Below the pieces are notes generated by a model that saw only the letters and a list, made by a program, of their open reading frames with translations, had not been told where the DNA came from and did not search any database. This document shows, piece after piece, positions 1-9,605 of a stretch of 17,125 nt of DNA. The translations under genes and the position numbers were made by a program. The number at the start of each line of letters is the position of its first letter. Within the stretch, counting starts at the first letter, position 1. The stretch is from Sulfurivirga caldicuralii (GTDB lineage Bacteria > Pseudomonadota > Gammaproteobacteria > Thiomicrospirales > Thiomicrospiraceae), in the NCBI GenBank assembly GCA_015661715.1, contig DQVN01000079.1, forward strand, positions 1 to 17,125. The letters run 5' to 3'.

Positions 1-430
1 ATGGGTTGCGCGCCGGGCCGTAATAACTGGTCTCATTGGAGGAGCCCATGGCAAATTCATCCATATTGGTTTTACCCAAGATGGGCATACCCGCCTGCTT
101 GAGCTTCTCCACCACCTGGGCATCATAGGGGGCGATAAAGTTGTCCAACATGCGGCTGGCGCAACTGGTACGAATACCCTCGGTGGTGAACAGATCCTTG
201 TGGGCCACGGGGATACCGGTCAAAGGCCCTGCGCTCTCCTCAGCAAGGGCGGCATCCGCCATTTTGGCCATCTCCAGCGCCACCTCCGGGGTGACGGTAA
301 TAAAGCTGTTGAGCTCAGGATCCAATTGCTCAATACGATCCAAAAAATACTGGGTTAGCTCCACACTGGAAATGTCCCGATTACGCAGCTTTTCGCTCAG
401 TTGGCGCAGACTCAGTGTATGCATATTCAT
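1..430 (-). CDS. gatA: GatA, glutamyl-tRNA(Gln)/aspartyl-tRNA(Asn) amidotransferase subunit A (N-terminal part only)
   Basis: Partial gene: the first ~143 residues of a protein usually about 480 long; the rest lies beyond the left edge. GatA is the amidase subunit of GatCAB, which releases ammonia from glutamine to convert misacylated Glu-tRNA(Gln) or Asp-tRNA(Asn). Visible amidase-signature features are [10 protein letters not shown] near residues 72-81, where K78 fits the Lys of the Ser-cisSer-Lys triad, then RTSCASRML and [17 protein letters not shown]. The catalytic serines would lie just past the edge. Two in-frame ATGs compete for the start, at 430 and 424. The upstream TAAGGATGAG at 440-431 serves either; I chose 430. 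The gene starts 7 bp after gatC, whose stop codon lies inside the ribosome-binding region, so the two are surely co-transcribed. gatB would be expected next on the left, by analogy with Pseudomonas. Confidence 0.97.
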   Translation of the reverse strand, partial: MNMHTLSLRQLSEKLRNRDISSVELTQYFLDRIEQLDPELNSFITVTPEVALEMAKMADAALAEESAGPLTGIPVAHKDLFTTEGIRTSCASRMLDNFIAPYDAQVVEKLKQAGMPILGKTNMDEFAMGSSNETSYYGPARNP

Positions 431-437
431 CTCATCC

Positions 438-725
438 TTATTCGATCACTTGGGGCACCAAATACAGGCCGGCCTCAACCTTGGGCGCCAGCTTCTGGAA
501 TTTCTCATGCTGATCGTGTTCGCTCACCTCATCTTCTCGCAGGCGCTGGGCCATTTCCAACGGATGGGCCATGGGTTCGATCCCGTCTGTGTCCACCACT
601 TCCATCTGGGCGAACAGATCCAGCACTTTGCTTAGCTGTTCAGCATAAACGGGCTTCTCCTCCTCTCGAATCTCAATCGCCGCCAAGGCGGCGATTTTTT
701 CCACTTCTTGAGTATTCAACGCCAT
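438..725 (-). CDS. gatC: GatC, amidotransferase subunit C
   Basis: A 95-residue protein, the usual GatC length. It is the small belt-like subunit that wraps GatA and GatB and stabilises the amidotransferase. The sequence has the family pattern: an N-terminal [15 protein letters not shown] helix, then [27 protein letters not shown], then a C-terminal tail ending near LVPQVIE. I place the start at the ATG at 725 because a GGGAG ribosome-binding site lies about 8 bp upstream. A GTG at 734 would leave no room for that site and would add three residues (start-Asn-Ala) not expected in the family. gatA follows 7 bp downstream. The gene diverges from mreB, the arrangement also known in Pseudomonas. 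Confidence 0.95.
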   Translation of the reverse strand: MALNTQEVEKIAALAAIEIREEEKPVYAEQLSKVLDLFAQMEVVDTDGIEPMAHPLEMAQRLREDEVSEHDQHEKFQKLAPKVEAGLYLVPQVIE

Positions 726-762
726 TGCATTCACTCCCGAAAGGTGTCAAAAATGTGCGCTC

Positions 763-799
763 ATTTTACTGCATACCCTAAGTCTCTTACGGGTAAAAT
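763..799. promoter_or_regulatory. Divergent promoter region between gatC and mreB with symmetric -10-like hexamers
   Basis: The 111-bp gap between gatC and mreB carries TAAAAT on the plus strand (794-799) and TAAAAT on the minus strand (768-763). They form an inverted repeat, ATTTTAC/GTAAAAT, with 23 bp between the arms. Each hexamer points outward and matches sigma70 -10 at five of six positions. The implied transcripts would each have a leader of roughly 30 nt (to mreB at 837 and to gatC at 725). No good -35 is seen at 16-18 bp on either side; the best matches are about 3 of 6. The two promoters would share the DNA between the hexamers. The bases are seen; promoter activity is inferred. Confidence 0.4.
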
Positions 800-830
800 A
801 GCGCGGATGACCAACCCCTGTTTTGGATAA

Positions 831-2696
<1,866 letters not shown>

Positions 2697-2725
<29 letters not shown>

Positions 2726-3203
2726 CCCCTTTGCGTGGCTGGCAGTGTTCAGCTACCTTGTTGCCTTAATACTCAATGCCTTGCCCCTGAGCAAAGAGAA
2801 CGCCCTATTACTCCCCCCTTTCGGCTTACTTGTGCTGTTCTATTGGACACAACAGGACTTGAGGCGCACCCACTTTTTAGCAGCCGTCATGCTCGGGCTT
2901 CTCTATGACGCCATGACTGATACGCTGCTGGGACTCCATGCCCTGCTCTTTAGCATTCTGTTATTCATCTTTTTGCGCATGCGTCTGCGCTTTCGCCTGG
3001 CCCATCCCCTGCAGCAAGCCGGTGTTTTAATGATTCTGCTTTACCTTTTTCAGCTGATGCAATTACCCCTGGTTTATGCCCATCTTCATGAGCAAGCGTG
3101 GGGTCGGTATTTTGCCATGCCACTAACAACTCTGATCTTTTGGCCCCTGCTGAAATACCTTTTGGATTGGCTGACGCACACACCTGTTCACATCAATGAG
3201 TGA
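2697..3203 (+). CDS. mreD: MreD, rod-shape-determining membrane protein
   Basis: A 165-168-residue hydrophobic protein of the usual MreD size. It has about five or six membrane helices and a short polar loop between them, for example WTQQDLRRTHFLAAVMLGLLYD. MreD is an inner-membrane member of the Rod complex that works with MreC. The GLLYDAMTDTLLGLHALLFS stretch is typical of the family. Two starts are possible: TTG at 2697, with a GAGG site 6 bp upstream, and ATG at 2706, which reads MAHRALNPFAW. The spacing favours TTG and the codon favours ATG; the difference is three residues. The gene overlaps mreC by 20-29 bp and mrdA by 8 bp, so translation is probably coupled on both sides. Confidence 0.93.
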
Positions 3204-5034
3204 CGGACACTACCACCCCGCCCACGAACAGCAACTGTTTCGCCGCCGTATTCTGTGGGCGGCGGCCTTCGTCTTGCTCGGGTTTGCCATTTTGTTTGCC
3301 CGTATGGCCTATCTGCAAGTCATGCTTTATGACCAATACAAAGGCTTGGCCGAGGGCAATCGCATCAGTATTGAAGTCATCCCGCCGGTGCGTGGGCGTA
3401 TCTATGACCGAAACCATATTGTGCTGGCAGATAATCAACCGGTCTATGTCCTCTCTATCACACCAGAAAAAGCCGCTGACTGGGAAAAGTTGCTCTCTCA
3501 ACTTTCCGCACTGTTTCCCTACAAGTTTGATACGGAAACCCGCGCGCAATTTGCCCAGTGGCTCAAATGGCAGAAAAAATTCAACAGCTATACCCTGCCA
3601 TTCGAACTAGACGAAATCGAAGCAGCCCGCTTTGCGGCCAGAAGTCACCACTTCCCGGGCATTCAGCTCACCACGGAGCTCAAAAGGGTTTATCCCTACG
3701 GCAGCATGACCGCCCATGTCGTCGGTTATGTAGGCCGCATCAATGAAAAAGAGCTGAAAACGCTGGATCCGCAACGCTATAAAGGCACGGATGTCATCGG
3801 TAAATCAGGCATAGAAAAATACTATGAGGACCTGTTAATGGGCCAGCCAGGCTGGCGACAGGTGGAAACCAACGCCAGGGGACGGGTGATTCGCGTACTG
3901 GAAGAGCAGCCCCCGGTCAATGGGCAAGATATTGTTCTGACCCTGGATATCCACTTGCAGAAAAAAGCCTACGCGCTGCTAGACCAGCGGCCAGGCGCCA
4001 TGGTGGCACTCCACCCCGAAACCGGCGCCGTGTTGGCCATGGCCAGCGCCCCAGGCTATGATGCCAATCTATTTGTTGATGGCATTAGCCGACGTGCCTA
4101 TGCCCAGCTACTTAACAATCCGCACCGCCCGCTGATTAACCGCCCCATTGGTGGGGTTTATCCCCCCGGCTCCACTATCAAGCCTTTTGTGGCGCTCATT
4201 GCTTTGGAACACAAAATTATTTCGCCCAACCACCGTATCTTTGACCCCGGCTATTTTGAATATGCTGGACACATTTATCGCGATTGGAAACGCCAGGGAC
4301 ACGGTTATGTGGATGTGCACAAAGCGATTAGCGACTCCTGTGATACCTTTTTTTATCAGCTCGGTCTCAAAATGGGCATTGATCTGATCCACCAGGGCTT
4401 ACAAACATTCGGATTTGACCAAACAACCGGCATCGATTTACCCGGTGAGCTGAAAGGCTTAATTCCCAATAAAGCCTGGAAGCGGCGTGTGCGAGGCCAG
4501 CCTTGGTACAATGGTGAAACCATTATTGCTTCCATTGGTCAAGGTTACAGCCTGGCCACGCCCCTGCAACTGGCTCGGGCCACGGCCATACTGGCCAATC
4601 GCGGCACTCAGATTATCCCGCACCTGCGCAAGGCATCCGTTGAGCCCGAAGGCCATATTGAAATCCGTAACCGGGAAAATTGGGAGCGCGTTATCCGCGC
4701 CATGGAAGCCGTGCTGCACTCACCCCATGGAACAGCCTGGCGCGTAAGGCAACTGATCGCCCCCTATCGGATGGCGGGCAAGACCGGTACCGCCCAGGTC
4801 AAAAGGCTACAGGCAGAAGAGGAGTATGATGAAAGTAAAGTCCCCATGCACGAGCGCGATCATGCGCTATTTATCGGCTTTGCGCCGATAAAAAATCCAC
4901 AGATTGCCATTTCGGTGATTGTCGAACATGGAGGCAGCGGCAGTAAGGCCGCCGCCCCTCTGGCGGCGCAACTGGCAAAATACTGGCTGGAGCGTAATCA
5001 TGTTCCACCCCAGCAGAAAAGGAGAAAGCCCTAA
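3196..5034 (+). CDS. mrdA: PBP2, class B penicillin-binding transpeptidase of the elongasome
   Basis: A 612-residue class B PBP that cross-links new peptidoglycan as the partner of RodA. Order: short basic cytoplasmic tail, one membrane helix (about 18-40), pedestal region beginning with NRISIEVIPPVRGRIYDRN (about 55-73), and a C-terminal transpeptidase. Catalytic motifs are all present: S326-T-I-K329 in GGVYPPGSTIKPF, the SCD triad at 381-383 (the PBP2 form of SxN), and K529-T-G in MAGKTGTAQV. Length is close to the E. coli protein (633). The ATG at 3196 lies 8 bp inside mreD, and the stop overlaps the rodA start in TAATG. PBP3/FtsI is unlikely given the RodA neighbour and the motif details. 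Confidence 0.98.
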   Translation: MSDGHYHPAHEQQLFRRRILWAAAFVLLGFAILFARMAYLQVMLYDQYKGLAEGNRISIEVIPPVRGRIYDRNHIVLADNQPVYVLSITPEKAADWEKLLSQLSALFPYKFDTETRAQFAQWLKWQKKFNSYTLPFELDEIEAARFAARSHHFPGIQLTTELKRVYPYGSMTAHVVGYVGRINEKELKTLDPQRYKGTDVIGKSGIEKYYEDLLMGQPGWRQVETNARGRVIRVLEEQPPVNGQDIVLTLDIHLQKKAYALLDQRPGAMVALHPETGAVLAMASAPGYDANLFVDGISRRAYAQLLNNPHRPLINRPIGGVYPPGSTIKPFVALIALEHKIISPNHRIFDPGYFEYAGHIYRDWKRQGHGYVDVHKAISDSCDTFFYQLGLKMGIDLIHQGLQTFGFDQTTGIDLPGELKGLIPNKAWKRRVRGQPWYNGETIIASIGQGYSLATPLQLARATAILANRGTQIIPHLRKASVEPEGHIEIRNRENWERVIRAMEAVLHSPHGTAWRVRQLIAPYRMAGKTGTAQVKRLQAEEEYDESKVPMHERDHALFIGFAPIKNPQIAISVIVEHGGSGSKAAAPLAAQLAKYWLERNHVPPQQKRRKP

Positions 5035-6137
5035 TGGAACCGCGTGGCTGGTTGATGCGCCTGCATCTAGATGGGTGGCTGTTGGCAGGAATTCTGTTGC
5101 TGATCACCACCAGCCTGCTGGTTGTCTATAGCGCATCAGGAGGAAATATGGCTGTGGTCGAGCGCCACGGTCTGCGCATCGCTCTGGCCTTTGGCGGTAT
5201 GGTGGTGATGGCGCAAATTCCGCCGCATCAGCTGATGCGCTGGGCACCGTGGTTATTTATCGCCGGACTGATCATGCTGGTGGCGGTGTTGATCACCGGC
5301 ACCATCGGCAAGGGCGCCCGCCGCTGGCTGGATTTGGGCATTATCCGATTCCAGCCATCTGAGCTGATGAAGCTGGCGCTCCCCATGTTCCTGGCCTGGC
5401 TCTATGCATGGCAACCCTTGCCCCCGAGCTGGCCACGGCTACTGGCCGGGCTGGCGGCCATTGCCATGACCGCAGGACTCATCGTGGTCCAACCGGATCT
5501 GGGCACCTCTCTGCTCATTGCCGCCAGCGGCCTGTTCGTCCTCTTTTTTGTCGGCTTGTCCTGGAAGTGGATAATCGGTGCATTGGGGGCCGTTATCGCT
5601 GCCCTACCGGTTATCTGGCATTTCATGTACGACTATCAGAAACAGCGGGTGCTCACGTTTCTCAATCCAGAATCCGATCCCTTAGGCGCCGGGTATCACA
5701 TTATCCAATCCAAAATCGCCATCGGCTCCGGCGGGGTCTGGGGCAAGGGTTTTTTGGGCAGCACGCAAGCCCATTTAGCGTTTTTGCCGGAAAGTACCAC
5801 CGATTTCATTTTCTCCGTTTTTTCCGAAGAGTTTGGTCTCTGGGGCGTTGGGTTATTACTGCTGGGCTATACTTTTGTCATTTTTCGCAGCCTCTATATC
5901 GCCTGGCGCGCTGAAAATAATTTCGGTCGCCTGCTAGCCGCCAGCCTATCCATGACCCTTTTTATCTATGCTTTTGTTAATATCGGCATGGTCAGTGGCC
6001 TGCTGCCGGTAGTAGGGTTGCCTTTGCCGCTGATCAGCTATGGCGGCAGTGCGTTGATCACCCTGATGCTGGGCTTTGGCATACTCATGTCCATTCACAC
6101 CCACAAAAGTCGACTCCGTCCTGTGACATCCTCTTGA
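5034..6137 (+). CDS. rodA: RodA, SEDS-family peptidoglycan glycosyltransferase
   Basis: A 367-residue polytopic membrane protein with about ten helices, the expected RodA (MrdB) size. RodA polymerises lipid II into glycan strands and forms a pair with PBP2. SEDS hallmarks include GARRWLDLGIIRFQPSELMKL (about 94-114), VVQPDLGTSL (151-160), and LPESTTDFIFSVFSEEFG, where D257 fits the essential SEDS aspartate. The C-terminal part has the usual GLLPVVGLPLPLISYGGSA signature. The start codon shares one base with the mrdA stop (TAATG), and GGAG lies 9 bp upstream. It could only be confused with FtsW; the position after PBP2 and the short N-terminus favour RodA. Confidence 0.98.
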   Translation: MEPRGWLMRLHLDGWLLAGILLLITTSLLVVYSASGGNMAVVERHGLRIALAFGGMVVMAQIPPHQLMRWAPWLFIAGLIMLVAVLITGTIGKGARRWLDLGIIRFQPSELMKLALPMFLAWLYAWQPLPPSWPRLLAGLAAIAMTAGLIVVQPDLGTSLLIAASGLFVLFFVGLSWKWIIGALGAVIAALPVIWHFMYDYQKQRVLTFLNPESDPLGAGYHIIQSKIAIGSGGVWGKGFLGSTQAHLAFLPESTTDFIFSVFSEEFGLWGVGLLLLGYTFVIFRSLYIAWRAENNFGRLLAASLSMTLFIYAFVNIGMVSGLLPVVGLPLPLISYGGSALITLMLGFGILMSIHTHKSRLRPVTSS

Positions 6138-6201
6138 TAGGGTTGCGCCCCCATGTTAGATTAGCCGGTTAAACTCAAATGGATAGGGAGTCGAATTAAT
6201 C

Positions 6202-7395
6202 ATGCATCATGGCATCCGCCTGTTTTCCACTTTTGCGTTTTTGTTGTTTTTTACAGGGGCGCTGGCTGCCGAAACGGTTCCCACACCACCACCAAAGCCG
6301 GCAAGTGTATCCATCGTGCCTGCCCCCCCCTCTGTCGCTGCCAAAGCCTTTTTGCTGACAGACTTTGACAGCGGTGCCATCCTAGCCAGCAAAAATCCCG
6401 ATGAGCGGGTAGAACCGGCCAGTTTGACCAAATTGATGACCAGCTATATCGTGGCCCATGAACTGAATGCCGGCAAAATCCATCTGGACGATCTGGTCAC
6501 CATCAGTGAAAAAGCCTGGAAAATGCCCGGCTCAAAAATGTTTATTGAGGTGGGGAAACAAGTGCCCGTTCGGGATTTGATCAAGGGCATGATCATCCAG
6601 TCGGGTAATGATGCCACGGTGGCTTTGGCTGAATACATTGCCGGCAGTGAGGAAGTTTTTGTCCAGCTGATGAACCAGTGGGCTAAAAAGCTGGGAATGA
6701 CCGGCACCCACTTCACCAATTCCACCGGCCTGCCTGATCCCAATCACTACACCACCGCCCGGGATCTGGCTATTCTGGCCCGTGCGTTGATCCGGGACTT
6801 TCCACAACATTATGCCTGGTATAAAGAAAAAGTTTTTACCTACAACGGCATCCGCCAATACAACCGCAACAAACTGCTATGGCAGGATCCCAGTGTAGAC
6901 GGTATTAAAACCGGGCATACTGAATCGGCCGGCTACTGCCTGGTGGCCAGCGCCAAGCGCAATGACATGCGTCTGATCAGTATTCTGCTCGGCGCGGATT
7001 CTGCCCGCAAACGCATCAGCGAAAGCCAAAAGCTACTCAACTATGGTTTTCGTTTCTATGAGACCCATCGACTGTACCAGGCTGGGCAGCGTCTCAGTGA
7101 CCAGAAGGTATGGGAGGGGGATACGGACTTGCTGGCCATTGGCCTGACAGAAGACCTCTATGTCACCATTCCCCGGGGAAGCTACAAACACATTAAGCCC
7201 ATGATGGAAATCGAAAAAGTATTGAAAGCCCCCATCCACAAAGATCAACAAGTGGGTACCCTCAAGGTCATGCTCAATGAGCAGGTCTTAGCAGAGCGGC
7301 CTTTGATCGCGCTCAATGAGGTCAAGGAGGGCAGCTTCTTTAAAAAGCTGAGCGACCAGGTCAAGCTCATGTTCGCTGACTGGCTGGGGGAATAA
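6202..7395 (+). CDS. dacA: D-alanyl-D-alanine carboxypeptidase, PBP5/PBP6 family
   Basis: A 397-residue low-molecular-mass PBP that removes the terminal D-Ala from peptidoglycan pentapeptides. An N-terminal signal peptide ends near LAA-ET (about residue 23), followed by a proline-rich linker (about 25-45). Catalytic motifs: S74-L-T-K77, S134-G-N136 and K236-T-G238. The C-terminal region has the PBP5-type beta domain and ends in an amphipathic helix (FFKKLSDQVKLMFADWL) that should anchor it to the outer face of the inner membrane. It starts 64 bp after rodA, the largest gap in this run. GGGAG lies about 11 bp before the ATG. An 8-cytosine run falls in the linker codons. dacA and dacC types cannot be told apart by eye. 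Confidence 0.95.
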   Translation: MHHGIRLFSTFAFLLFFTGALAAETVPTPPPKPASVSIVPAPPSVAAKAFLLTDFDSGAILASKNPDERVEPASLTKLMTSYIVAHELNAGKIHLDDLVTISEKAWKMPGSKMFIEVGKQVPVRDLIKGMIIQSGNDATVALAEYIAGSEEVFVQLMNQWAKKLGMTGTHFTNSTGLPDPNHYTTARDLAILARALIRDFPQHYAWYKEKVFTYNGIRQYNRNKLLWQDPSVDGIKTGHTESAGYCLVASAKRNDMRLISILLGADSARKRISESQKLLNYGFRFYETHRLYQAGQRLSDQKVWEGDTDLLAIGLTEDLYVTIPRGSYKHIKPMMEIEKVLKAPIHKDQQVGTLKVMLNEQVLAERPLIALNEVKEGSFFKKLSDQVKLMFADWLGE

Positions 7396-7396
7396 C

Positions 7397-8260
7397 ATGC
7401 AGCAGGCATGGCTTAACGGTGAATGGTGCAAGCTGGATGAAGCGCGCATCAGCCCCTTGGACAGGGGCTTTCTGTTTGGCGATGGCGTGTATGAGGTTAT
7501 CCCTGTCTATAACCGCAAGGTGTTCGCCCTGGGCCCTCACCTTAAACGGTTGCAACACAGCCTCTCCGCCACCCGTATCCCCAACCCTTATACCGATGAT
7601 GATTGGCGCAAGCTGTGTCATGACTTGATCCAACGCCACCCGTGGACAAATCAGAGTCTCTATATTCAGGTTACCCGTGGGCTGCAGCCTAAACGGGACC
7701 ATACGCCGGAAAACTGCCTGGTTCCCACCGTATTCGCCTATAGCAATGAACTTACGCCATTGCCAGAATCCCTGCTGCAGACGGGCATCCGTTGCATCAC
7801 GGTGGAAGATATACGCTGGATGCGCTGTGACATCAAAGCCATTACCCTATTGCCCAATATTATGATGAAAATGGCGGCACAGGAGGCCGGTGCGGATGAT
7901 GCCATTCTGATGCGCAACGGCATGGTGGTAGAAGGCACCGCCAGCAATGTGATGATTGTGGAAAGTCATACCTTGGTGACCCCTCCTCTGGATCATTGTC
8001 TGCTGGGCGGGATCACACGGCAAGTTCTGTTACATGTGGCAAAAGAAAGCGGACTTGAGGTAAAAGAAGAACCCATCAGCCTGTTACGCCTGCATCAGGC
8101 GGATGAGATCTGGCTAACCAGCTCCACCAAAGAGGCGCTGCCTGTGGTGGAGATCGATGGCCAGGCGGTTGGAAAAGGTGTGCCCGGCCCCATATGGAAA
8201 CAGATGCGCGCTGCTTATGCCGCAGCAAAAAAACGATTTGTGGAGGCCTATGATGAATGA
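7397..8260 (+). CDS. dat: D-amino-acid transaminase (fold-type IV PLP enzyme)
   Basis: A 287-residue enzyme of the branched-chain/D-amino-acid aminotransferase superfamily. It moves the amino group between D-amino acids such as D-Ala and D-Glu and their keto acids. Conserved features: RGFLFGDGVYEVIPVYN (23-39), the PLP-binding lysine K147 in RCDIKAITLLPNI, the E179-G of MVVEGTASNV, and LLGGITRQVLL. The VYEV stretch and the absence of the longer branched-chain signatures favour a D-amino-acid enzyme over IlvE or PabC, but substrate choice cannot be proved by eye. It starts one base after the dacA stop and overlaps the next gene by 8 bp. Placed after a carboxypeptidase that releases D-Ala, it may feed D-Glu for wall precursors; that link is inference. 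Confidence 0.88.
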   Translation: MQQAWLNGEWCKLDEARISPLDRGFLFGDGVYEVIPVYNRKVFALGPHLKRLQHSLSATRIPNPYTDDDWRKLCHDLIQRHPWTNQSLYIQVTRGLQPKRDHTPENCLVPTVFAYSNELTPLPESLLQTGIRCITVEDIRWMRCDIKAITLLPNIMMKMAAQEAGADDAILMRNGMVVEGTASNVMIVESHTLVTPPLDHCLLGGITRQVLLHVAKESGLEVKEEPISLLRLHQADEIWLTSSTKEALPVVEIDGQAVGKGVPGPIWKQMRAAYAAAKKRFVEAYDE

Positions 8261-8564
8261 TAAAAAGCTAATCGATCCCCATTCCGGCCAAGCTATCAGC
8301 GTAGATGAGGCCGGCAAACTGCAGTTTCCCTGTGATGTCACTGTCAAGGCGATGGGTAATGCAACGGAAACCTTTACCAGTGAGATTTTTGATATCTGCA
8401 AGCAGCATGTACCGGAATTGCAGAAAAGTGATGTGCAGACCCGACAGTCCAGCGCGGGCAAGTACACCTCGGTGAATGTCAAAATCAACGCCAAAAGTCG
8501 CGAACAACTGGAAAAGCTCTATCAAGACCTCAATGACCACCCAGATGTACACATGACCCTGTGA
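8253..8564 (+). CDS. ybeD: YbeD-like DUF493 protein
   Basis: A 103-residue small cytoplasmic protein of the DUF493/YbeD family, whose fold resembles regulatory ACT-like domains. Its exact function is not settled. The family pattern is visible: [13 protein letters not shown], a middle helix ([14 protein letters not shown]), [18 protein letters not shown] and a closing helix ([21 protein letters not shown]). I chose the ATG at 8253 because GGAGG at 8242-8246 lies 6 bp upstream; the ATG at 8250 would be too close. The gene overlaps dat by 8 bp and lipB by 4 bp. ybeD next to lipB is conserved in E. coli, so a role in lipoate metabolism is often suspected but is not shown here. Confidence 0.92.
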   Translation: MNDKKLIDPHSGQAISVDEAGKLQFPCDVTVKAMGNATETFTSEIFDICKQHVPELQKSDVQTRQSSAGKYTSVNVKINAKSREQLEKLYQDLNDHPDVHMTL

Positions 8565-9199
8565 GCCTGCTCATCCGCCAACTGGGGCTACAGCCCTATG
8601 AATCGGTCTGGCAGGCGATGCGCACTTTTACCCATCAGCGCAATCCTGATACAGTGGATGAAATCTGGCTGGTAGAGCACCCGCCCGTCTACACGCTGGG
8701 ACTGAAGGGCAACCGTGAACATATCCTCACCCCCTCCATGGAGATTCCCATCGTGCAAACCGATCGGGGTGGACAGGTAACCTATCACGGGCCAGGACAG
8801 TTGATCCTCTACCCAATGCTAGACCTGAAACGCCATCGCATCAGCGTGCGCCAACTGGTGCATACCCTTGAGTCAACCGTGATCAACCTGCTCGCCCGCT
8901 ATGGCATTGACGCGGTGGCACGGGCGGATGCCCCAGGTGTGTATGTGAACGGGAGTAAGATCGCCTCCCTCGGATTGAAGGTGCGTAAAGGGGCCAGCTA
9001 CCATGGCATCGCCCTCAACTGGCGCATGGATCTACGCCCTTTTGCCCATATCCATCCCTGTGGCCTGGCCCGTCAACCCATGACCCAGCTCTGTGACCTG
9101 TTAACAACCTGCCCCAGCCGCGCGGAAATCTGGCGGCACTGGGTTGAGCAACTGGTGGTACAACTTGATCTGCCTGAACCTACCTGGGTGACTACTTGA
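8561..9199 (+). CDS. lipB: LipB, octanoyl-[acyl carrier protein]:protein N-octanoyltransferase
   Basis: A 212-residue enzyme that moves octanoate from acyl carrier protein to lipoyl domains, the first step of lipoate synthesis. Signatures: [19 protein letters not shown] (about 67-85), the catalytic lysine K133 in [12 protein letters not shown], and the catalytic cysteine C167 in [12 protein letters not shown]. Length matches the family. The start is GTG at 8561, overlapping the ybeD stop as GTGA, with no separate ribosome-binding site, so translation is probably coupled. lipA, often the next gene, does not follow. Instead the stop overlaps the end of the oppositely oriented sspB by 8 bp, and no terminator hairpin is seen. 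Confidence 0.96.
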   Translation: MSLLIRQLGLQPYESVWQAMRTFTHQRNPDTVDEIWLVEHPPVYTLGLKGNREHILTPSMEIPIVQTDRGGQVTYHGPGQLILYPMLDLKRHRISVRQLVHTLESTVINLLARYGIDAVARADAPGVYVNGSKIASLGLKVRKGASYHGIALNWRMDLRPFAHIHPCGLARQPMTQLCDLLTTCPSRAEIWRHWVEQLVVQLDLPEPTWVTT

Positions 9200-9605
9200 G
9201 CCGACGCAGGGGCACGACCTTATTAGCCGATGACTTCTTTTCTTCAGGTGAAGGCTCAGCCACAGACTTAGAGGGTGTTGCAGAAACATCGGGATAAGGT
9301 TCTGGTGGAAAGGGCATTCCCTGACCACTCTCCCGGGCAAAAATAGCCAACACCGCACCGGGCGGAAAACGTACAACCCGCTCCTCTCCCTGAAAACGCG
9401 CCTGAAAGCGGATTTCCTCATTGTCCAGTACCAAATTACGGGTGGCCTGAGGCCCGATATTCAACACAATCGTGCCATCTTGCACAAATTGGCGCGGCAC
9501 CTCTACTCCCGGCCAATCAGCATCCACTTGAATATAGGGAGTCCAGTCATTGTCCAGGATCCACTCGTAAAGGGCGCGGATCAGATAGGGTTTTTGCGCA
9601 ATCAT
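9192..9605 (-). CDS. sspB: SspB, ClpXP protease specificity-enhancing factor
   Basis: A 137-residue adaptor that binds ssrA-tagged proteins and hands them to ClpXP. The N-terminal substrate-binding domain covers about residues 4-95 ([42 protein letters not shown]). A disordered, acidic and Ser/Pro-rich linker follows (about 96-128). The end, VVPLRRLK, fits the short ClpX-binding tail; E. coli SspB ends in a similar Leu-Arg-Val-Val-Lys. The start shares one base with the sspA stop (TAATG), so the two are coupled as in E. coli. The 3' end runs 8 bp into lipB on the other strand. Confidence 0.95.
   Translation of the reverse strand: MIAQKPYLIRALYEWILDNDWTPYIQVDADWPGVEVPRQFVQDGTIVLNIGPQATRNLVLDNEEIRFQARFQGEERVVRFPPGAVLAIFARESGQGMPFPPEPYPDVSATPSKSVAEPSPEEKKSSANKVVPLRRLK

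Noticed and set aside
745..750. TTGACA on the minus strand upstream of gatC
   Set aside because: A matching -10 would fall at about 727-722, in the gatC start codon region, where the sequence is CAATGG. It is unlikely to be a promoter.
401..781. Long plus-strand open frame over gatC and the gatC-mreB gap
   Set aside because: It lies antisense to gatC, whose protein is clearly recognisable. Its composition (Pro, Arg, Ser and His rich) is typical of a shadow frame.
6138..6201. Separate promoter for dacA in the rodA-dacA gap
   Set aside because: The 64 bp hold TTGCGC and several AT-rich hexamers, but no -35/-10 pair at 16-18 bp. A short TTA-CCGG-TAA near-palindrome is too small to call a terminator or operator.
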